From assembly GCA_003138485.1 (NCBI GenBank), contig PLGF01000166.1:757-64756 (forward strand): 64,000 nt of DNA. Direction: 5' to 3'. Both the position numbers and the translations under genes were made by a program. The DNA is from Verrucomicrobiales bacterium. GTDB taxonomy: Bacteria; Verrucomicrobiota; Verrucomicrobiia; Limisphaerales; Palsa-1400. Under the pieces are notes generated by a model that worked only from the letters and a program-made list of their open reading frames with translations, was not told the DNA's origin and did no database searches. Every line of letters starts with the position of its first letter. The stretch's first letter is position 1. Of the stretch, positions 1-7,759 are shown piece after piece.

Positions 1-177
1 TTCATTTCCACTTTCTCAATTTCTGCTTTTAACCTCCCGGTGCATCGGCACGCAGGGATGCAGGCCTTTTTACTCGTAATGACAATGGAAACCGGTCTGC
101 CGGACAAATCCAAAACCCAGACGTTTCAACGCCCGGCACACTTCATCGCCAGAAAGGTCGCGTGGTAGTTTGACGCC
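1..177 (-). pseudogene. HicA-type mRNA interferase remnant
   Basis: The minus strand encodes a recognisable HicA/YcfA start, KLPRDLSGDEVCRALKRLGF followed by VRQTGFHCH. An in-frame TAA at 70-72 interrupts it, after which VPMHREVK (the usual HicA 'VP.H.E.K' segment) continues in the same frame before a second stop and a frame change. There is no in-frame ATG/GTG at the expected start, next to the upstream HicB. HicA toxins are small double-stranded-RNA-binding-fold RNases of about 60-80 residues. I read this as a decayed toxin. The 3' end lies at or beyond the window edge. Confidence 0.6.
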
Positions 178-410
178 ACTTGAGCCGACAACACCGGATC
201 GTGGAGAAAATGAAGTCGGATCGGCCAGGCCAGGCGTTCATCGCCATCGTCAAACCGGCAGCGGATGAGGTCACGAATCATGGCCGGAAGTTCGTCGAGA
301 TTTTCTCCCTGGGTCGCCATTTCCGGCTCGTGGCAGGTCGCCACGAGCATTTCGTCATCCTGTTCGATTTGAAACACGAACTCTTTCTTCCTGCGGGAAT
401 TGTGCCTCAT
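126..410 (-). CDS. HicB-like antitoxin (DUF1902/UPF0150 type), probably decaying
   Basis: This 94-residue frame begins at ATG and has the HicB/UPF0150 fold pattern: FVFQIEQDDEMLVATC, then a helix (NLDELPAMIRDLIRCRF) and the usual terminal strand IRLHFLHDPVL near residues 64-75. HicB antitoxins bind and block HicA, and often repress their own operon. Homologues normally stop shortly after this strand; here the frame reads on about 20 residues into the HicA remnant, so the original stop appears lost. With a broken partner, an antitoxin role is unlikely to be under selection. It could be a solitary residual antitoxin. Confidence 0.5.
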   Translation of the reverse strand: MRHNSRRKKEFVFQIEQDDEMLVATCHEPEMATQGENLDELPAMIRDLIRCRFDDGDERLAWPIRLHFLHDPVLSAQVASNYHATFLAMKCAGR

Positions 411-505
411 GAATCTGAGCCTTGCAAGTTTCCGCTTTCAGGCAATTCCCAGGCGGGTGTGAGACGGAATTCTTCGGGTTAAGCCGCGACGCCTGTTTGA
501 GGAAC

Positions 506-605
506 AAAGCGGCGCTGGCGCGCCGCACTCCAAGACGCTTCGCGCACACAGGAAGCTTGCGAAAATCCGCCAGGTCTTGGAGTACGCGCGCGCCAGCGCC
601 GCTTT
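506..605. repeat. Imperfect inverted repeat, about 30-base arms
   Basis: The arm at 506-535 and the arm at 574-605 are near-perfect reverse complements: AAAGCGGCGCTGGCGCG on the left pairs with CGCGCCAGCGCCGCTTT on the right, and ACTCCAAGAC pairs with GTCTTGGAGT. They enclose about 38 bases and differ mainly by an insertion in the CG-rich centre. This could be a palindromic intergenic element of the REP/MITE kind or a strong RNA stem. No transposase is nearby. Confidence 0.6.
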
Positions 606-829
606 CCCCTGCGCGCCCAGCGTTTATCCTACTTGCGAACTCACCAAAATGGTGGGGAGGTCTTGGACGGAGGATTCTGCCGGCGGGACGCCGAGGGGTG
701 CGGTCGAGACGACAGACGGAACAAATTGTCGGGCTGCACCGCTTGCGGTGCTGCGCTCCGGAAAAAGTCGCCAACCCGCATATTTCACAGCTTGGTAGGC
801 GAAGCTGCAGATGGAACTGGATAGTCGAT

Positions 830-914
830 GCCCGCTTTGCGGGCTGCGTCGCCCAGATATTTGGGCGGCGAGGCAGCGCCGCCCTACCGACAACTTGGAA
901 GCGGCTTTCGCCGC
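830..914. repeat. Tandem run of four short hairpins
   Basis: Consecutive perfect stems are seen: 830-835 with 839-844 (GCCCGC/GCGGGC), 850-855 with 862-867 (CGCCCA/TGGGCG), 864-869 with 878-883 (GGCGGC/GCCGCC) and 901-905 with 910-914 (GCGGC/GCCGC). The second and third overlap and so are alternatives. The segment GCCGCCCTACCGAC after the third stem closely matches bases near 31396-31410, which suggests a dispersed intergenic element. Confidence 0.5.
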
Positions 915-1043
915 GCTAAGAAATATCCGGGCTAATGATCGGGGTTACAAAACCAGGGTGCATTTTGTAGCTGACTAAACGGCTGTATCAGATAGACTCC
1001 GGGGATGAAAATCTTGACGAACTGCGTCGCAGACAGGTTGACG

Positions 1044-2786
1044 ATGGAAACAAGAACATTCACAGCTCTGGCCGTCACGGTTCTCATTTCCGGGCTGGCC
1101 TCCGTGTCCCTTCAAGCCGCGGCGACAAAGTATATTGACTCGCCTCCGCTCTCCAAGGTCATCAAACAGGCGGTGGTGCCGGTTCGTGAAGGCGGCGCCA
1201 TGCAACTGCCGATCATCACATGGGGAGGCGACATCGCCACGATCCTGGCCAACGGCAGCGCCAAAGACACTTCAGCCGGAAGCATCTTCGACGCGCAGGG
1301 GTTGAAATTCAGCCTGAAAAGAGAGGACGATTTCACCGCTCAAATCGGGAATTATGTCCGGGGCGATTCCGCTTATTTGCGATGCACTCTTGGGATGTTG
1401 AACCAAGCCATCGAAGCGCTGGATGATCCGCGGGTCAAACCCGTTGTCGTCGGCCAACTGACGTATTCGGTCGGCGGCGACGTTCTGGTGGTCAAATCAA
1501 GCATAAAGACGCCCGCGGACCTCAAGGGAAAGACGATCGTTTTGCAGGCCTACGGACCGCATGTGGACTATCTCACACGGGTTCTTTCGGACGCGGGCAT
1601 CGCCCTTGCCGACGTTAAAATCAAGTGGGTGAAGGACCTCACGGGAACGGACGACAGCCCCGCCGCCGCCATTCGCACCGACCCGTCCATCGACGCGGCT
1701 TTCATGATAAGCCCGGACGCGGCTGAAATCACCAGCAATGGGACCGTCGGAAGCGGCGCGGAGAAATCCGTCAAGGGCGCGCATATCCTAATGTCAACCA
1801 AGACGGCCAGCCGCATCATCGTGGATGTCTATGCCGTGCGCGGCGATTACTTGCAGGCCCATCGGACCGAAGTCGCCAATTTTGCCCACGCTTTGCTCAT
1901 GGCGCAGGAGAAACTGGCGGTCTTGATGCGCGACAGCGCCACCCAAAAAGCCGAATTCACCAAATTGATGACGGCTTCCGCGTCCCTCCTTTTTGACAGT
2001 CCGCAGGCGGTGGCCGATGTGAAGGGCCTCTATGGCGATTGCGAGTACGTCGGCTTTGTCGGCAACGTCAATACTTTTACCAGCCAGACGTTCCCGCGCC
2101 GCTTTTCTGTGTTGCAGGACGAGATTCAAACGGGGCTTATCGGTCTGGGCCTTCTCGGATCGAAGGTCGCGGTGGATACCGCGGGTCTGGACTTTGATGC
2201 CCTGAAACAAGGATTGACCCAGACCGTGGCGAGCGAGACACCGAAGTTTCAGAGCGGCGAGGTGGCCAAAGTGATGGCCCAGCGTTCGGAACAAGGCACG
2301 CTCAAGGACAATCAACTCTTTGAATTTGAAGTCTTTTTCAAGCCCAATCAGGCCACCTTCGCCCCCGACGCTTATGCCGGGCAATTTGACGAGGTGATTA
2401 AACGCGCGGCCATTTACGCCGGCGCGATCATCACGGTCGAAGGTTATGCCGATCCGACGGGATATTGCGACGCCAAAGCCAAGGCGCAGCCGCCGCTCAT
2501 CCTGTCGCGCATCAAGCAGTCCGCCAACAACACTTCGCTCAATCGCGCGGTGCAGGTGCGGGAGGCGATTGTCAACTATGCCAAGTCCAAGGGTGTCGCG
2601 CTCGACCCGTCGCAGTTCACCACCATGGGGCACGGCATCAGCGACCCGAAAACAGGGACGACCTCAGACGGCGAGCCGCTCCGCCCGACGAGCAAGGAAG
2701 CGGCGTACTCGAACATGCGGTGCGAACTGCGCATTGTCAACGTGGAGGCCGAATCGGTCTGGACACCTGACGGAGGTGCAAAGTGA
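1044..2786 (+). CDS. Periplasmic substrate-binding protein fused to an OmpA-like domain
   Basis: The protein has about 580 residues from the ATG at 1044, chosen because it gives a clean signal peptide (METRTFTALAVTVLISGLA); an in-frame ATG at 1005 would add 13 residues. Residues ~50-330 resemble NMT1/SsuA-type ABC binding proteins (PADLKGKTIVLQAYG). Residues ~430-560 form an OmpA-like peptidoglycan-binding domain (FKPNQATF, ITVEGYADP, NRAVQVREAI). The combination suggests a binding protein tethered to the cell wall. It opens a nine-gene operon; the next gene overlaps it by four bases. The substrate is unknown. A paralogue with the same architecture lies two genes downstream. Confidence 0.85.
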   Translation: METRTFTALAVTVLISGLASVSLQAAATKYIDSPPLSKVIKQAVVPVREGGAMQLPIITWGGDIATILANGSAKDTSAGSIFDAQGLKFSLKREDDFTAQIGNYVRGDSAYLRCTLGMLNQAIEALDDPRVKPVVVGQLTYSVGGDVLVVKSSIKTPADLKGKTIVLQAYGPHVDYLTRVLSDAGIALADVKIKWVKDLTGTDDSPAAAIRTDPSIDAAFMISPDAAEITSNGTVGSGAEKSVKGAHILMSTKTASRIIVDVYAVRGDYLQAHRTEVANFAHALLMAQEKLAVLMRDSATQKAEFTKLMTASASLLFDSPQAVADVKGLYGDCEYVGFVGNVNTFTSQTFPRRFSVLQDEIQTGLIGLGLLGSKVAVDTAGLDFDALKQGLTQTVASETPKFQSGEVAKVMAQRSEQGTLKDNQLFEFEVFFKPNQATFAPDAYAGQFDEVIKRAAIYAGAIITVEGYADPTGYCDAKAKAQPPLILSRIKQSANNTSLNRAVQVREAIVNYAKSKGVALDPSQFTTMGHGISDPKTGTTSDGEPLRPTSKEAAYSNMRCELRIVNVEAESVWTPDGGAK

Positions 2787-3577
2787 GAGTCGCGGCAAGG
2801 TTAATTTTCATCCTGTTTGTTGTTATTTGGTTTTTTGCCGCAAGAAACCATCGGACGCGGTTTCAGCCAGCCGTTCCGCCTCCCTCTGTCCAGTCTGGAA
2901 ATGTCCGTCAAGGAGGCGCGGGGCCGGTTGCCAAGCTGAAGCGCGGTTTCAATAACCGCCAATGGTATGGGCGCGATATGGCCAAAGAAATTGATCCGCT
3001 CCTGACCCGCCGGAACTTCCTCATCGTGCTGGACGGTTCCGGTTCCATGGCGGATTCGCAGTGTTCGGGGAACTTGTCGAAGATTGTCGCGGCCAAACAA
3101 GCCATCGCCGCTTTTGCCACCAAGCTCAAGCCTGAAGACAACCTGGGACTCTGCGCGTTTGACAGCCGGGGCGTGACCGAGCGATCGCCTCTGTCGCTAA
3201 ACCGGGCCGCCTTCAATCAGGCCCTGCAAGCAGTCCGCTCCGATAGCAACACGCCGCTGGGCACGGCGGTTTCGCTGGGGTATTCCCGCCTGCAAACGCA
3301 AGCCCAGCGTCAACTGGGCTACGGAGAGTATTATTTGATCGTGGTGACCGACGGCGAAGCCGACAAGGGAAACGACCCGCGCGCCATCGTCGGCAGGATC
3401 GTATCCGAATCGCCGGTGGTCATCAGCACGATAGGATTCTGCATTGGGGAAGGCCACAGCCTGCACCAGCCGGGGCTGACGTTGTATCACGACGCCACCA
3501 ATCTTGAACAGCTCAACCAGGGACTTGAGAGCATTCTGGCGGAATCGGAATTCAGCGACGTTCCGGCGGGGAAATGA
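2783..3577 (+). CDS. Membrane-anchored von Willebrand factor A domain protein
   Basis: The 264-residue protein starts with GTG overlapping the previous stop (GTGA). Residues ~5-22 form one hydrophobic N-terminal segment, so the rest probably lies in the periplasm. The vWA domain begins near residue 72 with FLIVLDGSGSMADS, a canonical DxSxS MIDAS motif; the conserved later Thr and Asp appear in SNTPLGTAV and VVTDGEADKG. vWA domains bind protein partners through a metal ion, often alongside AAA+ ATPases such as the one two genes downstream. It overlaps the next gene by ATGA, which implies translational coupling. The partner is not evident from sequence. Confidence 0.88.
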   Translation: MRVAARLIFILFVVIWFFAARNHRTRFQPAVPPPSVQSGNVRQGGAGPVAKLKRGFNNRQWYGRDMAKEIDPLLTRRNFLIVLDGSGSMADSQCSGNLSKIVAAKQAIAAFATKLKPEDNLGLCAFDSRGVTERSPLSLNRAAFNQALQAVRSDSNTPLGTAVSLGYSRLQTQAQRQLGYGEYYLIVVTDGEADKGNDPRAIVGRIVSESPVVISTIGFCIGEGHSLHQPGLTLYHDATNLEQLNQGLESILAESEFSDVPAGK

Positions 3578-5178
3578 GATTGACAGAGCCCATGAGGAAA
3601 ACCCCCATATTCGTCATCCTGTTCCTGCTGCTCAGCATTTCCGGATTGTATTTTGCCAAGAAGCTGATCCCCGTCTTCAAAAGCCGGGTCCAGCAACAGA
3701 CCAGCGATGCCAAGGACCTCAAAGGGAAGATCACGCTGGCCATTGACGACTGGATTGGTTATTACCCGATCAGCTCCGGCCGCATGAAAAAGGCGATGCG
3801 AAGCGAGGGCTACATGCTCGATATTTCCAATGATGGCGGCGATTATCCGGCGCGGATGAAGAAGCTGCGGGATGGGGAACTGGACTTCGCAGTCGTCACG
3901 GTTGACTCTTACATCCTCAACGCCGCCCCGGTTGATTTCCCGGCGACGATCGTGGCCATTCTGGATGAATCCAAAGGCGGCGACGCCCTGGTCGCCTACA
4001 CGAATGTTGTGTCCAGTCTTGATTCATTCAAGTCATTCACGGCTCAGACAATGCCCAGGATCGCCTACACTCCCGCCTCGCCCAGCCAGCATCTCCTGAA
4101 GTCCATCAGTTCGCACTTCAACGTGCCCGCCCTGAAAAACCTCGGCCGCAATCAGCGGGTGGAGACCAAGGACTCGCAGGAAGCCCTCAAGTTCCTTCTG
4201 GAGAAGAAAGTTTCCGTCGCCGTGCTGTGGGAACCCAATGTGTCCAAGGCGCTTGAAATCCCGGGCGTCGCGAAAATTCTGGGAACCGAAAGCACCAGCC
4301 GGCTGATCGTGGACATTCTGGTCGTCAACCGCGAATTCGCGCTCAAGAATCCTGAGAAAGCGGACTTGCTTCTCAAAACGTATTTCCGAACGCTTAAGTT
4401 CTATGCGGACAATCCGGATGAGCTTGAGAAAGACATTAACGCGGAACTCAAGCTGCCGCGCGATTCGGTCAAGAAGATGGTCAACGGCGTCGCCTGGGTC
4501 AACTTGAGCGAGAATTGCCAGGAATGGTTTGGCATCAACGTCCCCGGGCAGGTGGCCGAGCAGGGGCTGATTGACACGATTCAATCCACCGTTGAGATAT
4601 TGGTCGCCAGCGGTGATTTCAAGGAAGACCCGCTGCCTGATAAAGACCCCTACCGCATCGTCAACAGCAGTTTCATCCAGCAAATCTATAACACGGGCAT
4701 CAAGAACGGTTTTGCCGCCCTGGCGGGAAACCCGGGCAGGGCGGCCGATATGAGCGGCTTGAGCCGGCCCTTCAAGCCGCTTACGGACGCGCAATGGCGG
4801 AAACTGCGCCCCGTGGGAAGTTTGAACGTCGAACCCATCATGTTTCAGAGTGGCGTCGCCGATCTGGAGGTGTCGGAAAAGGAAAAGCTCGATGTCATGG
4901 TTTCCCACCTCAAATCCTATTCAGGCTTGAGGATTCTGGTCGAAGGCCACACTTCCTTTCTCGGCGATGCCGACGCCAATCTGGCGCTTTCGCAAGAACG
5001 GGCCGATGCCGTCGCGCGGTATCTGATGATCACCTACGCGATTGATCCGAACCGCATACGGTCAGCCGGTTTTGGCGGGACCAAACCATTGCCCATGCAG
5101 CCGGGAGAGAATGAGCGCGCATACCATGCTTACCGTTTGCCGCGCGTGGAGGTATCGCTGCTCTCGGAATCATTTTGA
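3574..5178 (+). CDS. Second substrate-binding protein/OmpA fusion, membrane-anchored
   Basis: The 534-residue protein has an N-terminal hydrophobic segment (PIFVILFLLLSISGLYF), probably an uncleaved anchor; ATG 3592 is an alternative start. Residues ~50-330 are NMT1-like: ITLAIDDWIGYYPI, ELDFAVVTVDSY, and VLWEPNVSKAL, a motif common in taurine/nitrate-type binding proteins. Residues ~415-530 are OmpA-like (ILVEGHTSFLGDADANLALS, then QERADAVARYL and RIRSAGFG). It is a paralogue of the operon's first protein but keeps a membrane anchor. The ligand is unknown. Confidence 0.86.
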   Translation: MRLTEPMRKTPIFVILFLLLSISGLYFAKKLIPVFKSRVQQQTSDAKDLKGKITLAIDDWIGYYPISSGRMKKAMRSEGYMLDISNDGGDYPARMKKLRDGELDFAVVTVDSYILNAAPVDFPATIVAILDESKGGDALVAYTNVVSSLDSFKSFTAQTMPRIAYTPASPSQHLLKSISSHFNVPALKNLGRNQRVETKDSQEALKFLLEKKVSVAVLWEPNVSKALEIPGVAKILGTESTSRLIVDILVVNREFALKNPEKADLLLKTYFRTLKFYADNPDELEKDINAELKLPRDSVKKMVNGVAWVNLSENCQEWFGINVPGQVAEQGLIDTIQSTVEILVASGDFKEDPLPDKDPYRIVNSSFIQQIYNTGIKNGFAALAGNPGRAADMSGLSRPFKPLTDAQWRKLRPVGSLNVEPIMFQSGVADLEVSEKEKLDVMVSHLKSYSGLRILVEGHTSFLGDADANLALSQERADAVARYLMITYAIDPNRIRSAGFGGTKPLPMQPGENERAYHAYRLPRVEVSLLSESF

Positions 5179-5199
5179 TCACAAGCCAGACTGACGCCC

Positions 5200-6861
5200 A
5201 TGACAACAAATCAAACAGAAACGGCCGGCGGGAAATCGATGTACCCCCTTGGCCTGGCCACGGTGATTCGAGTACTCACGCGAAAGCCGGTCCCTTCGCC
5301 GGAAGAGCTGAGCCGAAAAGGCGCTTTGGTCAAAATCAAAAAGGACAGCAAGTACTTTGGCGCGAATCCCGACGCGGCCGGCGTTGGCGAGGTCATCGGC
5401 TCGAAGGAAGAAGAGGCCGGATGGGCCTATGTGCAGTTTTCAACCGGCTACAAGAACCGTTACCGGGTTGGTTTGCCCTCGGTGCAGGACGGCGTTTGCG
5501 ACCTGGAACCGGCGGAACAGGAAGCGGGAACGTTTGCCGTTGCGATCTATGGAGGCCAGTTCATGGAGTTTTGCGTGAGCGGGTTTGCGGTCGAGCCGGG
5601 CGACATGCTCAAGCTGGCCCGCGATCCTCTTTGCGTGGTGGATGTTGAGAAGGGGGCCGCATCGGGCAGCATCGCTTTTGTCGCGCAGGCGCTGGAGGGC
5701 GACATGGCCCTGGTGGATTTCCAAGGCAATCGAAAGACGGTGTTTGCCGGGAGATTTGCCGGCAAGCTCGAACCCAGCGGCAGAGTCGTGCTCGACGCCA
5801 GCGGGACGGTGATCATCGGCAACTTCGGACTGGAGGATGATTCGTTTTCGGTTGACGAGGACACGCGGGTTTGCTGGGATGATATATGCGGCCAGGAAGA
5901 GGCCAAAAATCGTTTCATGGACGCGCTTGAAAAGCCGATGCGCTACCCGGAGCACTACCAGTTCTTCGGGAAAAAACAGCCTTCCGGCGTGCTTCTTTAC
6001 GGTCCTCCGGGCTGCAGCAAGACGATGTTCGGAAAGGCCATCTTTACTTCCATCACCGCCACCTGCGCCGCCAAAGGGGCCAAGGCCTCACAAGGATTCA
6101 TCCTGGTCTCCGGCCCGGAAATTCTCGACAAATATGTTGGCGTGCCCGAAGCCACCATCAGGCATATCTTCGCCCGCGCGCGCAAGTTCTTCGAGCAGAC
6201 CGCCATTCGTCCGGTGATTTTTCTCGACGAGGCGGAATCCATCCTGGCCAAGCGGGACTCCGGCATCAGCAGCGATGTCTTGCGCACCATCGTCCCGGCC
6301 TTCCTGGCGGAAATGCAGGGCGTGCGGCAATCGGGCGCGATCGTCATTTTGGCGACCAACAAGCCGGAGTCTCTGGACTATGCCGCGATCCGCGAAGGCC
6401 GCATTGACGTAAAACTGCGCATCGGCCGCCCGGATCGCAAGGCGGCGCGGGAGATTTTTCTCAAGAACATGAAAAACGTCCCGGTTTCAGCATCGACCAC
6501 GGCGGACAAACTGGCCGACACCTTCGCGGACGAGTTGTTTTCTGAGAAGCGCGTCATTTACGAAATCCAGCGCGAGGGACCGGCGGGCGAGAACACGACC
6601 GTCCACTTCACCCTGGCTGACATTGTCAGCGGGGCGATGGTCCCGGTCGTGGTCGAAGAAGCCAAACGGCTGGCGCTTGAGAGGGAGCTTGCCAAGCCCA
6701 AGCCCAGTGAAGGAGTTCGACCCGAAGACGTCGTTGCCGGCGTCGAAAGTGTCTATCGGCAAAGCTTTGCTTCCGATCATGCCGAAGCCCTGCGCGATTT
6801 CACCCACGACTTCGTGGATAGCATCCGCGGAGTGAAGAAACTCACTCAAGGGCAGATTTGA
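5200..6861 (+). CDS. AAA+ ATPase, ARC/Mpa/CDC48-like
   Basis: The 553-residue protein has ~220 N-terminal residues of beta-rich sequence resembling the OB-type domains of proteasome-associated ATPases, then one AAA+ module. Walker A is LLYGPPGCSKT near residue 268, Walker B is VIFLDEAESIL near 340, and sensor-1 is VILATNKPE. The lead-in WDDICGQEEAKNRFMDALEK matches the classical AAA clade. Such enzymes remodel or unfold proteins as hexamers. No proteasome or peptidase gene is nearby and the C-terminus lacks a clear proteasome-docking tail, so it more likely acts with the vWA, XpaC-like and TelA-like neighbours. It lies 21 bases after the previous gene. Confidence 0.85.
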   Translation: MTTNQTETAGGKSMYPLGLATVIRVLTRKPVPSPEELSRKGALVKIKKDSKYFGANPDAAGVGEVIGSKEEEAGWAYVQFSTGYKNRYRVGLPSVQDGVCDLEPAEQEAGTFAVAIYGGQFMEFCVSGFAVEPGDMLKLARDPLCVVDVEKGAASGSIAFVAQALEGDMALVDFQGNRKTVFAGRFAGKLEPSGRVVLDASGTVIIGNFGLEDDSFSVDEDTRVCWDDICGQEEAKNRFMDALEKPMRYPEHYQFFGKKQPSGVLLYGPPGCSKTMFGKAIFTSITATCAAKGAKASQGFILVSGPEILDKYVGVPEATIRHIFARARKFFEQTAIRPVIFLDEAESILAKRDSGISSDVLRTIVPAFLAEMQGVRQSGAIVILATNKPESLDYAAIREGRIDVKLRIGRPDRKAAREIFLKNMKNVPVSASTTADKLADTFADELFSEKRVIYEIQREGPAGENTTVHFTLADIVSGAMVPVVVEEAKRLALERELAKPKPSEGVRPEDVVAGVESVYRQSFASDHAEALRDFTHDFVDSIRGVKKLTQGQI

Positions 6862-6871
6862 CCGGCCACTT

Positions 6872-7735
6872 ATGAACAGCGACACGGGCAGCCCACAGTT
6901 GGATTTCAGCGAAAGAGCCGCCCGGCGGGCCGCTTTTTTCGACATCGTCCAGCATCCGCTGACCCTGTGGCCTCCCGCCGTGGGCACGGCAACGGCTGTC
7001 GGATTCGCCTTGTTCGGCATCGCTTCCGGGCCGTTTTCGGCGGCCATCGCGGTGGGCGGCATCGGGGTGGGAGTGGCCAATTGGGCGTACCGGTTTTATG
7101 GCAGGGGCGACGCTTATATGCAAAAGCATTACGCCGACTTGCACGAACAATTTGAAAAGTTGAAGCGGCAAAAAACGGCGGAACTGGCGGCGGACCTCAA
7201 GAAGCTGGGATGCAAGCAGGGAGAGACGCAGGTCGCGCAATTCGAGGATAAGTTTCAGAACCTCCTGGCCGTCTTTCGCAGGGTCTTGTCGGAAAATGAA
7301 TTGACCTTCTCCCGGGTCATGGGCACGGCCGAACAGGTTTACCGTTCCGGCCTGGAGAATCTGGAACGCGTCGTCACGCTTCTGCTCAATGTCAAGGACA
7401 TGGATCGGCAGGACATCACCGAACGCATCGCCGTTTTGCAACAGAAGCCCGCGCGGACCCATGCCGACGACACCAGTCTCAAAGCATTGCAAGATCAGGC
7501 CGGGGTCTTTGATCAGACCGCGCAGGAGGTTGATGAACTTCTGGCCGGCAATGAGGAGGCGCTGGCCACAATGGACAAGGCGGGAAACGCGGCCATCCGG
7601 ATCAAAGACCGATCCGCTTCGCAGACGCCGCGGGAGATCATGGCTGAAGCCATGGGTCTTCTGGATCAGATGGTGGTGCGGGCCAATAACAGGCAGGTCC
7701 CGGCCATTTCGCTGGAGCAGGACCTCAAGAAATAA
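6872..7735 (+). CDS. XpaC-like membrane protein
   Basis: The 287-residue protein has a hydrophobic hairpin at ~29-68 (VGFALFGIASGPFSAAIAVG, then GIGVGVANWAYRF), followed by a long, mostly helical cytoplasmic tail. Layout and position directly before telA match XpaC (PF10112, named for 5-bromo-4-chloroindolyl phosphate hydrolysis), which is also next to a telA homologue in Bacillus. I see no hydrolase motif; the name reflects family history. It begins 10 bases after the ATPase gene. XpaC membership is inferred from layout and context, so a family search would be decisive. Confidence 0.55.
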   Translation: MNSDTGSPQLDFSERAARRAAFFDIVQHPLTLWPPAVGTATAVGFALFGIASGPFSAAIAVGGIGVGVANWAYRFYGRGDAYMQKHYADLHEQFEKLKRQKTAELAADLKKLGCKQGETQVAQFEDKFQNLLAVFRRVLSENELTFSRVMGTAEQVYRSGLENLERVVTLLLNVKDMDRQDITERIAVLQQKPARTHADDTSLKALQDQAGVFDQTAQEVDELLAGNEEALATMDKAGNAAIRIKDRSASQTPREIMAEAMGLLDQMVVRANNRQVPAISLEQDLKK

Positions 7736-7759
7736 AACCAAACGAAAGGAAATCAGTTT

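Larger units (their letters stand above)
411..1043. other. Intergenic stretch of hairpins and inverted repeats
   Basis: No convincing gene lies between the HicB remnant and the first operon gene. Long open frames here on both strands have arginine/alanine-rich, low-information translations typical of GC-rich non-coding DNA. The stretch holds a large imperfect inverted repeat (506-605) and a run of short perfect hairpins (830-914). A promoter for the downstream operon presumably lies after about 920, but I could not find a convincing -35/-10 pair. Confidence 0.6.

Noticed and set aside
422-919. Open frame of 165 codons (plus strand), with other frames on both strands
   Set aside because: Arg/Ala/Ser-rich translation with no domain; it runs through inverted repeats and hairpins, so it looks like chance coding in GC-rich DNA.
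1794-2633. 279-codon minus-strand frame opposite the first OmpA-fusion gene
   Set aside because: Antisense shadow; His/Gly/Arg-rich translation with no motif.
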